This document shows, one piece after another, positions 9,113 to 17,102 of a DNA stretch of 64,000 nucleotides. The position numbers and the translations under genes were made by a program. The notes under the pieces were generated by a model. It searched no databases, had not been told where the DNA came from, and was given only the letters and a program-made list of their open reading frames with translations. How positions within the stretch are numbered: the first letter of the stretch is position 1; every line of letters begins with the position of its first letter. The DNA comes from Corticicoccus populi (GTDB lineage Bacteria; Bacillota; Bacilli; Staphylococcales; Salinicoccaceae): the NCBI RefSeq assembly GCF_042686195.1, contig NZ_JBHUOQ010000001.1, positions 1,364,001-1,428,000 of the forward strand, in the 5' to 3' direction.

Positions 9113-9805
9113 CTACCGCTTATCCACAGTTTTCGCCAGCAGATCGCCGACAACCTGAATGATGAATACGATAATCAAAATTACTACTGTAGCAACAAGT
9201 GTGACATCACTCTGGCTGCGGGTGAAACCAACCATATATGCGAGGTTGCCGAGACCTCCGGCACCAATAACACCGGCAATCGCTGTTGAACCGACCAGCA
9301 TAATTGCAGTCACTGTAATCCCGGAAATCAGTGCCGGCAGTGACTCCGGAAGCAGTACTTTCCAAATGATTTCCCATGTGCTTGCACCCATCGATTCCGC
9401 TGCTTCAATCACACCTTTATCAATTTCCTTAAGGCCAATCTCAACCAGTCTCGCATAGAAAGGCGACGCGCCGATAATCAGTGCCGGCAGTGCACCTTCA
9501 ACTCCCATTATCGTCCCCATCACCGCTTTAGTCAGCGGAATTAACAGGATGATTAAAATGATAAACGGAATTGCTCTGAACAAGTTGACTATAAACGCTG
9601 TGGCACCGTACAACGGCGCACTCAATGTATGCTCACTTTTATTTGAAAGATATAAAATAATACCCAGAATAATTCCGAACAATGCGGTAAAGACTGTTGC
9701 GATACCTGTCATATACAGTGTGTCGAGTGTCGCCTCCCACACCACATCCCATCTGACATTTTCAAATGAAAACATTTCAATGAGGTCTTCTCTAAATTCA
9801 TTCAT
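9113..9805 (-). CDS. metI: Methionine ABC transporter permease
   Basis: A 230-aa MetI-type permease with about five membrane spans and the EAA loop (EAAESMGASTWEIIWKVLLPES) that contacts the ATPase. ATG at 9805 is chosen because GAGGTGG lies just upstream; the frame stays open five codons further but without a site. It overlaps metN by 8 bp in an ATGAATGA arrangement, indicating translational coupling. Confidence 0.94.
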   Translation of the reverse strand: MNEFREDLIEMFSFENVRWDVVWEATLDTLYMTGIATVFTALFGIILGIILYLSNKSEHTLSAPLYGATAFIVNLFRAIPFIILIILLIPLTKAVMGTIMGVEGALPALIIGASPFYARLVEIGLKEIDKGVIEAAESMGASTWEIIWKVLLPESLPALISGITVTAIMLVGSTAIAGVIGAGGLGNLAYMVGFTRSQSDVTLVATVVILIIVFIIQVVGDLLAKTVDKR

Positions 9806-10823
9806 GTTCTTCCACCTCAACTGTTACCCCTTCAGCACCTAAAGACTCACTTAATGATTTCAGCACTTTATCATCAATATCAAGTGCCACATAAAGGTGT
9901 CCGTAGGATTCATTGTTTGTATTTTTAATATTTCCGGATAAAATATTCAAATCCAGGTCGTAGGATTTAATGACTTGTGAGACCACCGGTGTTTTCGATT
10001 TAGTTCCCACAAAACCAAGCTTCAAGATTTTAGAATCTGGAAATACCTCTCTCACTTCATCAATTGCGAGTGCAGTCTCTTCATCATTGATGTCATCTTT
10101 GACGAACCGTTCTGTCACCGGGTGCCCAGGATTTTGAAAGAGCCTGAGAACAGGACCTGTTTCAACGACTCTGCCTTTTTCCATTACAGCCGCCTGGTCA
10201 CATATTTTCCGGATAACATGCATTTCATGTGTAATCAATACAATGGTCAGCTGCAGCTCTTTCCGGATTCTCTCAAGCAGTTGAAGTACTTCATCTGTTG
10301 TCTCCGGATCCAGTGCACTGGTCGCTTCATCACAAAGCAGTACTTCCGGGTCGTTCGCGAGTGCACGTGCGATACCGACTCTCTGCTTCTGGCCGCCGGA
10401 AAGTTCACTCGGATAATTTTTCTCACGCCCGGAAAGACCGACAAGTTCGATTAACTCCTGTGCGCGGCGGCGGCGTTCACTTCTCGGGACCCCTGCAATC
10501 TCAAGCGGGAAACTGATATTTTCCTCGACTGTACGGGACCACAGTAAATTAAAATGCTGGAAAATCATTGAGACTTTCTGCCGTTTTTTCCTGAGGGCCT
10601 TTTTCGATAGTTGATTGATGGTGTCACCGTCAATCACAATATCACCGGAAGTCGGCACTTCAAGGCCGTTCAATAAACGAATCAGCGTCGATTTCCCTGC
10701 ACCGGAATAGCCGATGATACCAAATATTTCACCTTTTTTAATCGTTAAAGAAACGTCATCAACTGCTGTAATATTGATATTTTTAGTACTGAAAATCTTA
10801 CCGGCATTTTTAACATCTATCAT
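9798..10823 (-). CDS. metN: Methionine ABC transporter ATP-binding protein
   Basis: A 341-aa ATPase of the methionine importer. Walker A is GYSGAGKST, the signature is LSGGQKQR, and Walker B is VLLCDEATSALDPET. The C-terminal 80 or so residues form the NIL domain (KLGFVGTKSKTPVVSQVI onward), the site where intracellular methionine inhibits transport in this family. The gene is preceded by a SAM-I riboswitch with an intrinsic terminator. Confidence 0.96.
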   Translation of the reverse strand: MIDVKNAGKIFSTKNINITAVDDVSLTIKKGEIFGIIGYSGAGKSTLIRLLNGLEVPTSGDIVIDGDTINQLSKKALRKKRQKVSMIFQHFNLLWSRTVEENISFPLEIAGVPRSERRRRAQELIELVGLSGREKNYPSELSGGQKQRVGIARALANDPEVLLCDEATSALDPETTDEVLQLLERIRKELQLTIVLITHEMHVIRKICDQAAVMEKGRVVETGPVLRLFQNPGHPVTERFVKDDINDEETALAIDEVREVFPDSKILKLGFVGTKSKTPVVSQVIKSYDLDLNILSGNIKNTNNESYGHLYVALDIDDKVLKSLSESLGAEGVTVEVEEHE

Positions 10824-10856
10824 ATGTCTTCATCCAAACTATATAAATTTAACAAT

Positions 10857-10894
10857 AAAAGCCTACTCATTTACTATGAAATGAGCAGGCTTTT
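10857..10894 (-). terminator. Riboswitch expression-platform terminator
   Basis: Long stem AAAAGCCTRCTCATTT / AAATGAGYAGGCTTTT with a short loop and T tail, placed between the SAM-I aptamer and metN. It would stop transcription when SAM is bound. Confidence 0.9.
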
Positions 10895-10903
10895 ATTTAC
10901 GCC

Positions 10904-11005
10904 CCTCATCTTCGAATGTAAAATTCAGTGAATTGGCACCTTGTCTTTCTGACGGTTGCCGTGGCTTCAACGGGCACTTCCCTCCACCACTCTCGATAAG
11001 AGTTC
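10904..11005 (-). promoter_or_regulatory. SAM-I (S-box) riboswitch aptamer
   Basis: On the minus strand the leader shows the S-box core: CTCTTATCGAGAG, GGTGGAGGGA, then GCCACGGCAACC, and closes with GAAGATGAG pairing back to CTCTTATC. It precedes a strong intrinsic terminator and metNIQ. SAM binding should give termination, so the transporter is made when SAM is low. Confidence 0.93.
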
Positions 11006-11024
11006 CTTCTATTGAATTGTCATT

Positions 11025-11053
11025 ATATTATCATCACCGAGTAATATAGTCAA
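11025..11053 (-). promoter_or_regulatory. metNIQ promoter
   Basis: TTGACT (11048-11053), a 17-bp spacer and TAATAT (11025-11030), read on the minus strand about 20 bp upstream of the riboswitch. It abuts the 3' end of the thioredoxin-like gene. Confidence 0.7.
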
Positions 11054-11055
11054 CA

Positions 11056-11361
11056 TTATTTTTGTAATATTTCCACCAGCTTTGTGACTGATTCGAATGC
11101 ATAGACGGAACGAATCAATTCTCCCCGCTCGAACACGAGAAGTGCCGGTGCTGATTGAACATGAAATTCATTGATAAACGCCTCATGATAATTCAAATCA
11201 ACCGGTGTATATTCAAATCCGACCACTTCTTTCGCAACATTCAGCATCCGTTCTGCAATCTGACAGTTTGCACAAATCGGTGCATATCCGAATACTATCA
11301 CTCTGTCTTCAGATTGTATAAGATTGTATAAGTCCCTGGTATCCAACTCTTGCTTCATCAT
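11056..11361 (-). CDS. Thioredoxin-like protein with CANC motif
   Basis: A 101-aa single-domain thioredoxin-fold protein. The redox motif reads CANC (in YAPICANCQIAE) instead of CGPC, and the cis-proline region is QSAPALLVF. It is probably a thiol-disulfide oxidoreductase; the partner is unknown. The start overlaps the end of the upstream Toprim gene, with AGAGGT seven bases before the ATG, so the two are likely co-expressed. Confidence 0.8.
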   Translation of the reverse strand: MMKQELDTRDLYNLIQSEDRVIVFGYAPICANCQIAERMLNVAKEVVGFEYTPVDLNYHEAFINEFHVQSAPALLVFERGELIRSVYAFESVTKLVEILQK

Positions 11362-11713
11362 AATACTTACCTCTCAAAAATCCGGGTTTCACTTGAAACC
11401 CCTGACGGTGCAGTACACCTGCCAGATAATCCTTTGGACATCTTGCCACTGCACCGAATTTCGGATCAATATAAATATGTTTACTTTCACTTAAATGCTT
11501 TTTAAACCACTGACGTATTTTCTGTCCCTCTTTATCTGCATCAGACAATATATAAATATCAGATACTGCAATCTGATCCAGTATATTATCAAGCTTTGAC
11601 ACACCCATTGTACCAAAAGTACAGATGATTTGAACAGGTTCTGCTATGACACTCTCCACGCGGCATTTGTCACTCTTACCTTCAACAATAATTACTTTTT
11701 CAGAAAGATACAT
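11309..11713 (-). CDS. Small Toprim-domain protein
   Basis: A 134-aa protein made almost only of a Toprim fold. The N-terminal IIVEGKSDK carries the conserved glutamate and SDADKEGQKI has the DxD-type motif. Similar stand-alone Toprim proteins (RNase M5-like) occur in staphylococci near gcvH; the activity of this small version is not established. The start was moved to the ATG at 11713 because GGAGGG lies directly upstream. It overlaps the next gene by about 50 bp. Confidence 0.75.
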   Translation of the reverse strand: MYLSEKVIIVEGKSDKCRVESVIAEPVQIICTFGTMGVSKLDNILDQIAVSDIYILSDADKEGQKIRQWFKKHLSESKHIYIDPKFGAVARCPKDYLAGVLHRQGFQVKPGFLRGKYYDEARVGYQGLIQSYTI

Positions 11714-11737
11714 ATTTATCCCTCCAGTCATTATATA

Positions 11738-11765
11738 AAGAAAACCCCGGACATCCGCCCGGAGT
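11738..11765 (-). terminator. gcvH terminator
   Basis: Minus-strand stem ACTCCGG / CCGGGGT followed by TTTTCTTT, 8 bp past the gcvH stop. Confidence 0.75.
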
Positions 11766-11772
11766 TGATATA

Positions 11773-12153
11773 TTACGCACCCGTCATTTCATCGTATGCG
11801 TCTGCATCCATAAGACCGTCAAGCTGTGATTCATTTGTCAGTTCAACTTTAATCATCCATGCGCCTTCATAAGGTGATTCATTAACAAGTTCAGGGCTGT
11901 CTTCCAATTCTTCATTCACTTCAATGATTTTACCATCAACCGGTGCATAAAGTTCAGATACTGTTTTCACAGATTCAACACTGCCGAAAGATTCTCCCTG
12001 TGTTACGTTATCATCTGTTTCAGGAAGCTCAACAAATACGATATCCCCGAGTTCAGATTGTGCGAATTCAGTGATACCGATTGTTGCGGTATTCCCTTCA
12101 ACTTTCACCCATTCATGGTCTTCTGAGTATTTAAATTCTTTTGGTGCTGCCAC
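11773..12153 (-). CDS. gcvH: Glycine cleavage system H protein
   Basis: The 126-aa lipoyl carrier of the glycine cleavage system; in Firmicutes it is also an entry point for lipoate attachment. The lipoyl lysine is K63 in SVESVKTVSELYAP. The start is the GTG at 12153, preceded by GGGAGG, which gives the typical family length; the frame stays open ten codons further upstream without a site. The rest of the gcv operon is not in the window. Confidence 0.95.
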   Translation of the reverse strand: MAAPKEFKYSEDHEWVKVEGNTATIGITEFAQSELGDIVFVELPETDDNVTQGESFGSVESVKTVSELYAPVDGKIIEVNEELEDSPELVNESPYEGAWMIKVELTNESQLDGLMDADAYDEMTGA

Positions 12154-12227
12154 GATTAAAACCTCCCCGTATATTATATACACATCTATAATGACACAAA
12201 TTTAAACATTTTAGCAAGATATTTTGA

Positions 12228-12581
12228 TCAGCGGACTGCCGCTTCGTATGCTTCTTCCTTGAAACCTAAAACTACAGTATCATCAGTAACAAGAAGCGGT
12301 CTTTTAATCAGCATGCCGTCGCTTGAAAGAAGCTCGAGTTTCTCATCAAGTGTCATATCGTCGAGTGTTTCTTTTAACCCGAGATCTTTAAATTTTTTAC
12401 CGCGTTTATTGAAAAAGTCATCCACTGAGTAGTCCGACTGCTCAATGATTCCTTTCAGCGTATCTGCACCTGGGGGATTTTTCACCATGTCATGTGCTGT
12501 AAAGTCTATACCACTGCCGCTCAAATATTTTTTCCCTTTCCGGCATGTCGTACATTGTGGATATTCATAAAGTGTAATCAT
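12228..12581 (-). CDS. ArsC/Spx-family protein (MgsR/YffB type)
   Basis: A 117-aa ArsC-fold protein with the N-terminal redox pair C10/C13 (YPQCTTCRKG) and the family block KRPLLV near residue 94. Relatives include the RNA-polymerase-binding stress regulators Spx and MgsR and arsenate reductase-like YffB. Its length and the RG(K/R)KFK segment fit the YffB/MgsR side more than classical arsenate reductase. The start has GGAGG. The role is not certain. Confidence 0.8.
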   Translation of the reverse strand: MITLYEYPQCTTCRKGKKYLSGSGIDFTAHDMVKNPPGADTLKGIIEQSDYSVDDFFNKRGKKFKDLGLKETLDDMTLDEKLELLSSDGMLIKRPLLVTDDTVVLGFKEEAYEAAVR

Positions 12582-12724
12582 GATTTACCTCCGTGTGTTT
12601 AGTTACTTTAATTATACATGACTGATACATTCATACGAAGTATTTTTCAAAAATGCATGCAGATTTATTTTAGAACGGATTGATGGTAGACTGATATCAT
12701 ATAATATACTGGAGGTCAGGATTT

Positions 12725-13042
12725 ATGGAACCTATTAAAACATATGAAGATTTTACAGAAAAAATAAACGGCAGTGACAAAATCGTCGTTAAATTCTTTG
12801 CAGACTGGTGCCCGGATTGTACACGCATGAACATGTTTATCCCGCCGATCTTGGAAGAATTTAATTATGTCAACTGGTACGAAATTAACCGTGATGAAGT
12901 TGAACAGCCTGCACTCGACTACGATGTGATGGGTATACCAAGCCTTCTCATCTTCCAAAATGGGGAAAAGCTCGGCCACCTGCATTCTGCAAATGCAAAA
13001 ACTCCTGAAGATGTACGTGAGTTTCTGCAGCAGAACCTGTAA
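12725..13042 (+). CDS. Thioredoxin-family protein (WCPDC)
   Basis: A 105-aa thioredoxin-fold protein with active site WCPDC in FADWCPDCTRM and cis-proline in MGIPSLLIF. It is a cytoplasmic thiol oxidoreductase of the type found in the same neighbourhood in staphylococci. GGAGGT lies 8 nt before the ATG. It is divergent from the arsC-like gene and has a strong terminator after it. Confidence 0.85.
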   Translation: MEPIKTYEDFTEKINGSDKIVVKFFADWCPDCTRMNMFIPPILEEFNYVNWYEINRDEVEQPALDYDVMGIPSLLIFQNGEKLGHLHSANAKTPEDVREFLQQNL

Positions 13043-13070
13043 TATTATATAAATATTATTAACGATAAAT

Positions 13071-13110
13071 AAAGGATACATGACTGAAAAATCAGCCATG
13101 TATCCTTTTC
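13071..13110. terminator. Bidirectional terminator
   Basis: Stem AAAGGATACATG / CATGTATCCTTT with a T-rich tail on the plus strand and an AT-rich tail on the minus strand, between the convergent trx-like and aroD genes. Confidence 0.85.
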
Positions 13111-13181
13111 TTAATCAATACCGCTATCTTCTTTTGAAAGTCTCAACGATACTTCTTTACATCAATTGAAACAGCGCACTA

Positions 13182-13925
13182 CTATTCATACGCAGACAGC
13201 GCCTGACGGATTTTTTCGGCATGCACCTGCCCGGGTGCCGCAGTTTCAGCCACATAGCCGTATGTCATGCATGAACCGAACGTACCGCCCGCAAGTCTCG
13301 TAATCATACCCGTTTCCCCCATTGAAATACCGACTATTTTACTGCCGACAGCGGACTTTGCAGAGGCAACAACACTCATCACATTTAAAGTATCATTTTC
13401 ATTCTGTGGTGCATATGCCACTTTTAAAATATCGCCGCCCGCACGGTCCATCCGGTACAAAAGCTTCTGCATTTCTTCAATCAGCGGTGTACGCGTAAAA
13501 TCATGATTGCTGAGCAGTACTTTAACTTCTCTTTTTCCTGCTCTGTCGATTAAGTCCGCTGTAATGTCTTCATCTGTTAAAAACTCTATATCCACTAAAT
13601 CAATGCTGCACTCCTCTATCACACGTTTTAAAAGTGCATAATAGTCTTCTTTTGAGCGTCTGCCGTCGCCGCCCTCCCGAAAAGAGCGGTATGTATAAAT
13701 GACAGGGCATTCAGAAAAAGCCTGAATGATTTCATTCACAGCATTTATATGGGCATCATCCTGCAGTTCATCAAAATAATCCGCCCTAATCTCAAGAATA
13801 TCAAAAGATTCCCTGAACTGTTCAAAATACCGTGCAGCATCCGCTGCACCGTGGTGTGTATCTTTTGAGGTCGATACAACAATTTTCGGCGCCCCTGTTC
13901 CTAATTCAATGTTTTTCACCTGCAT
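13182..13925 (-). CDS. aroD: 3-dehydroquinate dehydratase, type I
   Basis: A 247-aa class I dehydroquinase that dehydrates 3-dehydroquinate in the shikimate pathway through a Schiff base. The catalytic pair is visible as H141 (LLSNHDFTRTP) and K168 (DILKVAYAPQ). Substrate-site residues are at EIRADYFD and TYRSFREGG. The ATG at 13925 is chosen because GAGGTG precedes it; the frame extends 22 codons further upstream without a site. It is a lone gene, not in an aro cluster. Confidence 0.94.
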   Translation of the reverse strand: MQVKNIELGTGAPKIVVSTSKDTHHGAADAARYFEQFRESFDILEIRADYFDELQDDAHINAVNEIIQAFSECPVIYTYRSFREGGDGRRSKEDYYALLKRVIEECSIDLVDIEFLTDEDITADLIDRAGKREVKVLLSNHDFTRTPLIEEMQKLLYRMDRAGGDILKVAYAPQNENDTLNVMSVVASAKSAVGSKIVGISMGETGMITRLAGGTFGSCMTYGYVAETAAPGQVHAEKIRQALSAYE

Positions 13926-13976
13926 GACTACACCTCTTCCATGTATTACTGCTATATTATACAGGATTCTATTCAT

Positions 13977-14008
13977 AATAAAAGAAGACACCCTGTCGGA
14001 TGCCTTCT
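13977..14008 (-). terminator. Terminator of the Ohr gene
   Basis: Minus-strand stem AGAAGGCATCC / GGGTGTCTTCT (two G-U pairs) followed by TTTTATT, 11 bp past the stop. Confidence 0.85.
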
Positions 14009-14018
14009 GATCTGAAAA

Positions 14019-14435
14019 CTATTGGATGACTTCTACACTTAAGCTGACATCAACATTGCCGCTGACCGCTTTTGAATACGGGCAGAAATTGTGTGCCTGT
14101 TCCAAATACTGATTTGCATCATCTTGTGACATATTTTTCACTTTCGCATGAATGTCCACTTCAAGTTTCGGACTCTCTGCATTCTCATCATCCACAAGAC
14201 GCACTGTCAAAGTCACTTCCGGCTCTGCATCACGCACGCCGCCTTTTTTAATCATTAAGTCAAATGCACCGTTAAAGCAGGATGCATACCCGGCAGCAAA
14301 TAACTGCTCCGGATTTGTACCGTCACCCTTCTGATCCGGCGGCAGAATCGCTGTGTCAATCGCTTTATCATCCGTCACTACGTGTCCTTTACGTCCGCCG
14401 GTATTTGTTGCGCTTGTTTCATATTTTACTGCCAT
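14019..14435 (-). CDS. Organic hydroperoxide resistance protein (Ohr/OsmC)
   Basis: A 138-aa OsmC-fold thiol peroxidase of the Ohr subfamily that reduces organic hydroperoxides. Both active-site cysteines are present: C53 in AAGYASCFNGA and C118 in HNFCPYSKA. The N-terminal TGGRKGHV is also typical. The start at 14435 has GGAGG at ideal distance. No adjacent ohrR regulator is seen. Confidence 0.93.
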   Translation of the reverse strand: MAVKYETSATNTGGRKGHVVTDDKAIDTAILPPDQKGDGTNPEQLFAAGYASCFNGAFDLMIKKGGVRDAEPEVTLTVRLVDDENAESPKLEVDIHAKVKNMSQDDANQYLEQAHNFCPYSKAVSGNVDVSLSVEVIQ

Positions 14436-14520
14436 TACATTTTCCTCCTTAATTAATGTCTCACTCATGTTTTACCCGGGTTCAATATGTTTTAATCATA
14501 GATTTTTTCTGTTTCTTATT

Positions 14521-14865
14521 TTAATCATTCTCCTGGTCGAGCTTCTCTTTTTTTATCAGCTGTGCAACACCGCCTAAAAGAAGTGTCAGCATCAGACCGA
14601 TACCGCTCAGTAAATAAAGAAGCATAAACATTTCAGAAAAGCCGTTTGCGGGTGTATAGTTCACTTCAATCGAAGTCGGCAGCAGTATCACGACACTCGT
14701 ATACAGCGCTTCAGTAAAGCGCATCCCTTCTGTATTCATAAAGAAAATCACACCGCTGATAATAATAATGATTAACATAAACAACAGTGCACGGAGTGTT
14801 TCATTTTTTAATATACGAACTAAATTTTTTAAGTTTCTGCGTACTGCCAGCAATAATGAGACCAT
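14521..14865 (-). CDS. Two-span membrane protein, K+-channel-like fold without selectivity filter
   Basis: A 114-aa protein with two hydrophobic helices (about 26-45 and 76-98 of the trimmed protein) around a re-entrant-like loop, YTSVVILLPTSIEV. The order helix - short T/S-rich loop - helix with a GIGLML segment resembles the pore module of two-TM ion channels (Ion_trans_2). The TVGYG-type filter is missing, so ordinary potassium conduction is not supported. The start is the ATG at 14865 with GGAG upstream. Function unknown. Confidence 0.55.
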   Translation of the reverse strand: MVSLLLAVRRNLKNLVRILKNETLRALLFMLIIIIISGVIFFMNTEGMRFTEALYTSVVILLPTSIEVNYTPANGFSEMFMLLYLLSGIGLMLTLLLGGVAQLIKKEKLDQEND

Positions 14866-15034
14866 CTTCCTGCTCCATTCCAAATTTTTATTTATAACAC
14901 ATTGCAGCAAATTTTTATATTCGTTACTGCATATACTTCAATATCATTTTATCATACCGGACAGCCCGCTCTCTGTAATAAAAATATTATAAATAAAAAT
15001 CTCCGAATAACCAGACAGAGCATCCGGCTGTTAG

Positions 15035-16189
15035 TCAGCTGTTCCGTGAAAGTGACTGTTTAGCCAGATTAATAATAACCATATCATCCATCGGCGGGTT
15101 ATGAAGACCGGCCCGGACATTACGGTAGTGCCTCTGTAGTTCACTGCTCTCTGATAAACTTTTTGCACCAACCACCCGCATTGAGAGGTCCACTGCTTCA
15201 ACTGCCTTATTAACTATCGATGTTTTAACTGCACCGAGTTCACCTGACATTTCTGCCCGTTCTTCCTTGGAAGAATCATCCCACTGCCCTGCCACGCTGT
15301 AGAGAAAATGTTCTGCTTCCATCAGCATCAGCTCTATTCTTCCAAGTTTCTCCTGTACGTTCGCAAGCTCGGAAATCGTTCCCTCGATACTGTTGGGCGA
15401 GTATTCCCCGGCAAATTTAACTGCCGCATTCTGTGCTGCCCGTGCGATTCCGAGGTAACATGCCGGAATATGCAAAAGCCATCCCGAAGGTTCTTTTCTG
15501 CCCGGCGTACGGTAAGATACCAGACAGTCCCGGTCTACTTTCACATCCTTCAAGATAAAATCATGACTTCCTGTCGCCCTCATAGCAATTGAATCCCAGG
15601 TTTCATCAATACTCACACCATCAAGTGACGTATCGACCAGAAAATTCCCTACTTTGTCAGTTCCGTCAATTGAGGCACTGACAATGCCGTACTTTAATAC
15701 CGGGGACAGTGTCGCAAATGTTTTACGTCCATTCAATATAAAGTCGTCACCGGATTTATGTGCTGCCGTCTCAGGACGGCCGCCGCGGGTCGGGCTTCCC
15801 GTTGCCGGTTCAGTCGCAAGGTTATTCACAAGCGCACCGTTTTGAATCACTTCATCTACTACTGCCCGGTACACTCCGTCATCCCATAACTGTTTTTCAC
15901 CGGTCTCCATGATGATTCCCATATGCCAGCCCACAGAAAGTGCTGTAGCACCGTCATATCTTGCGATCTTTTCCTGATGCTTCATTAATTCTGTAAGGGA
16001 AATACCGTCTCCTCCATATTTTTCAGGAATAGAATATTTAAAATATCCAATACTATTTAACTTTTCTATATTTTCTTTCGGAAATGTAATATTTTCATCA
16101 TGCATCTGTGATGTTTCTGCAAAAGATTCCGCTGTACGCTGAACCTTCCGCACTCTTTCTTCTGCTGCAGCATCTAACTTTCCTGCCAT
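15035..16189 (-). CDS. Acyl-CoA dehydrogenase-like flavoprotein (possible monooxygenase)
   Basis: A 384-aa protein of the acyl-CoA dehydrogenase fold, N-terminal, middle and C-terminal domains in order. Motifs include YSIPEKYGGDG near residue 55 and an R/H-rich C-terminal segment (RHYRNVRAG). Members that stand alone, without CoA-ligase or ETF genes, often act as reduced-flavin-dependent monooxygenases in sulfur scavenging (SfnC/DszC type). The divergent amino-acid importer next door fits sulfur scavenging, but the substrate is inference. The start has AGGAGG; 23 upstream open codons are excluded. Confidence 0.75.
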   Translation of the reverse strand: MAGKLDAAAEERVRKVQRTAESFAETSQMHDENITFPKENIEKLNSIGYFKYSIPEKYGGDGISLTELMKHQEKIARYDGATALSVGWHMGIIMETGEKQLWDDGVYRAVVDEVIQNGALVNNLATEPATGSPTRGGRPETAAHKSGDDFILNGRKTFATLSPVLKYGIVSASIDGTDKVGNFLVDTSLDGVSIDETWDSIAMRATGSHDFILKDVKVDRDCLVSYRTPGRKEPSGWLLHIPACYLGIARAAQNAAVKFAGEYSPNSIEGTISELANVQEKLGRIELMLMEAEHFLYSVAGQWDDSSKEERAEMSGELGAVKTSIVNKAVEAVDLSMRVVGAKSLSESSELQRHYRNVRAGLHNPPMDDMVIINLAKQSLSRNS

Positions 16190-16246
16190 CAAATTCCTCC
16201 TAAATACATTCAAACACCTGATACATATTTTTAAAATCATACGATA

Positions 16247-16275
16247 ATGATAAATCATTAATTCCTATTTGACAA
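16247..16275 (-). promoter_or_regulatory. Promoter of the acyl-CoA-dehydrogenase-like gene
   Basis: On the minus strand TTGTCA (16270-16275), 17-bp spacer, TATCAT (16247-16252). The -35 overlaps the -35 of the divergent importer promoter by five bases, so one regulator bound here could control both directions. Confidence 0.55.
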
Positions 16276-16296
16276 CTGGGATATAAACTTTATAAT
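16269..16296 (+). promoter_or_regulatory. Promoter of the amino-acid ABC importer
   Basis: TTGACA (16269-16274), 16-bp spacer, TATAAT (16291-16296): consensus boxes, 44 bp upstream of the first gene. Confidence 0.8.
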
Positions 16297-16340
16297 GAAT
16301 ACTAATATTTTAAAATAACTTCTAAAAAGTAGGTGTTTTC

Positions 16341-17090
16341 TTGTTAGAACTAAATGATTTAACCTTATCTTACAATCAAAAGCCCGTTTTAAATAATATC
16401 AGTCTCAACATAGAAAAAGGTGAAGTAGTCAGTTTGATCGGCCCGAGCGGTACAGGAAAAACCAGCTTATTAAGATGTATTAATCTTTTGGAATCCCCGG
16501 ACAGCGGCTCTATCCGTCTTCTGGATTTAAATATAGATTTTAATTCGGTTTCCAAAAAGGACAAATTGATGCTCAGAAGAAACACCGCAATGGTATTTCA
16601 ACAGTATAATTTATTCAAAAATAAAACCGTTCTTGAAAATACCATGGAAGCACAGGTTCTGGTTCAAAAGAAATCAAAAGAGGAGGCATATGACAACAGT
16701 CTTGTTCAATTAAGCAAGGTCGGTCTGTCAGATAAACTGGACAGCTATCCTTCCGAGTTATCAGGCGGACAGCAGCAGCGTGTCAGTATTGCCCGTGCAC
16801 TTGCTTTGAATCCTTCCGTGATATTATTCGATGAACCCACCTCTGCACTTGACCCGGAACTTGTCGGAGAAGTATTGAAAACAATCAGTGAAGTGGCTGA
16901 AAGCGGCATGACAATCGTTCTTGTGACTCACGAAATGTCATTTGCCAGAGACATCTCCGATACAGTTATTTTCATGGACCAGGGACAGATTGAAGAACAG
17001 GGCACCCCGGAACACATTTTCAATCATTCAACGAATCCGCGTACACGGGCTTTTTTAAATAAATTCTACACGCCCGATTTTGTCATTTAA
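16341..17090 (+). CDS. Polar amino-acid ABC transporter ATP-binding protein
   Basis: A 249-aa ATPase of the GlnQ/TcyN type. Walker A is GPSGTGKTS, the Q-loop is VFQQYNLF, the signature is LSGGQQQR and Walker B is VILFDEPTSALDPE. It starts with TTG, supported by AAGTAGGTG just upstream. It is the first of four genes forming one importer. The divergent flavoprotein suggests a sulfur amino acid such as cystine, but sequence alone cannot fix the substrate. Confidence 0.9.
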   Translation: MLELNDLTLSYNQKPVLNNISLNIEKGEVVSLIGPSGTGKTSLLRCINLLESPDSGSIRLLDLNIDFNSVSKKDKLMLRRNTAMVFQQYNLFKNKTVLENTMEAQVLVQKKSKEEAYDNSLVQLSKVGLSDKLDSYPSELSGGQQQRVSIARALALNPSVILFDEPTSALDPELVGEVLKTISEVAESGMTIVLVTHEMSFARDISDTVIFMDQGQIEEQGTPEHIFNHSTNPRTRAFLNKFYTPDFVI

Positions 17091-17102
17091 AAGGTGAGAC
17101 TT

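Noticed and set aside
12716..13099. 127-aa minus-strand frame opposite the thioredoxin-like gene
   Set aside because: Antisense to a gene with a clear WCPDC motif and strong ribosome-binding site; its own sequence has no family.
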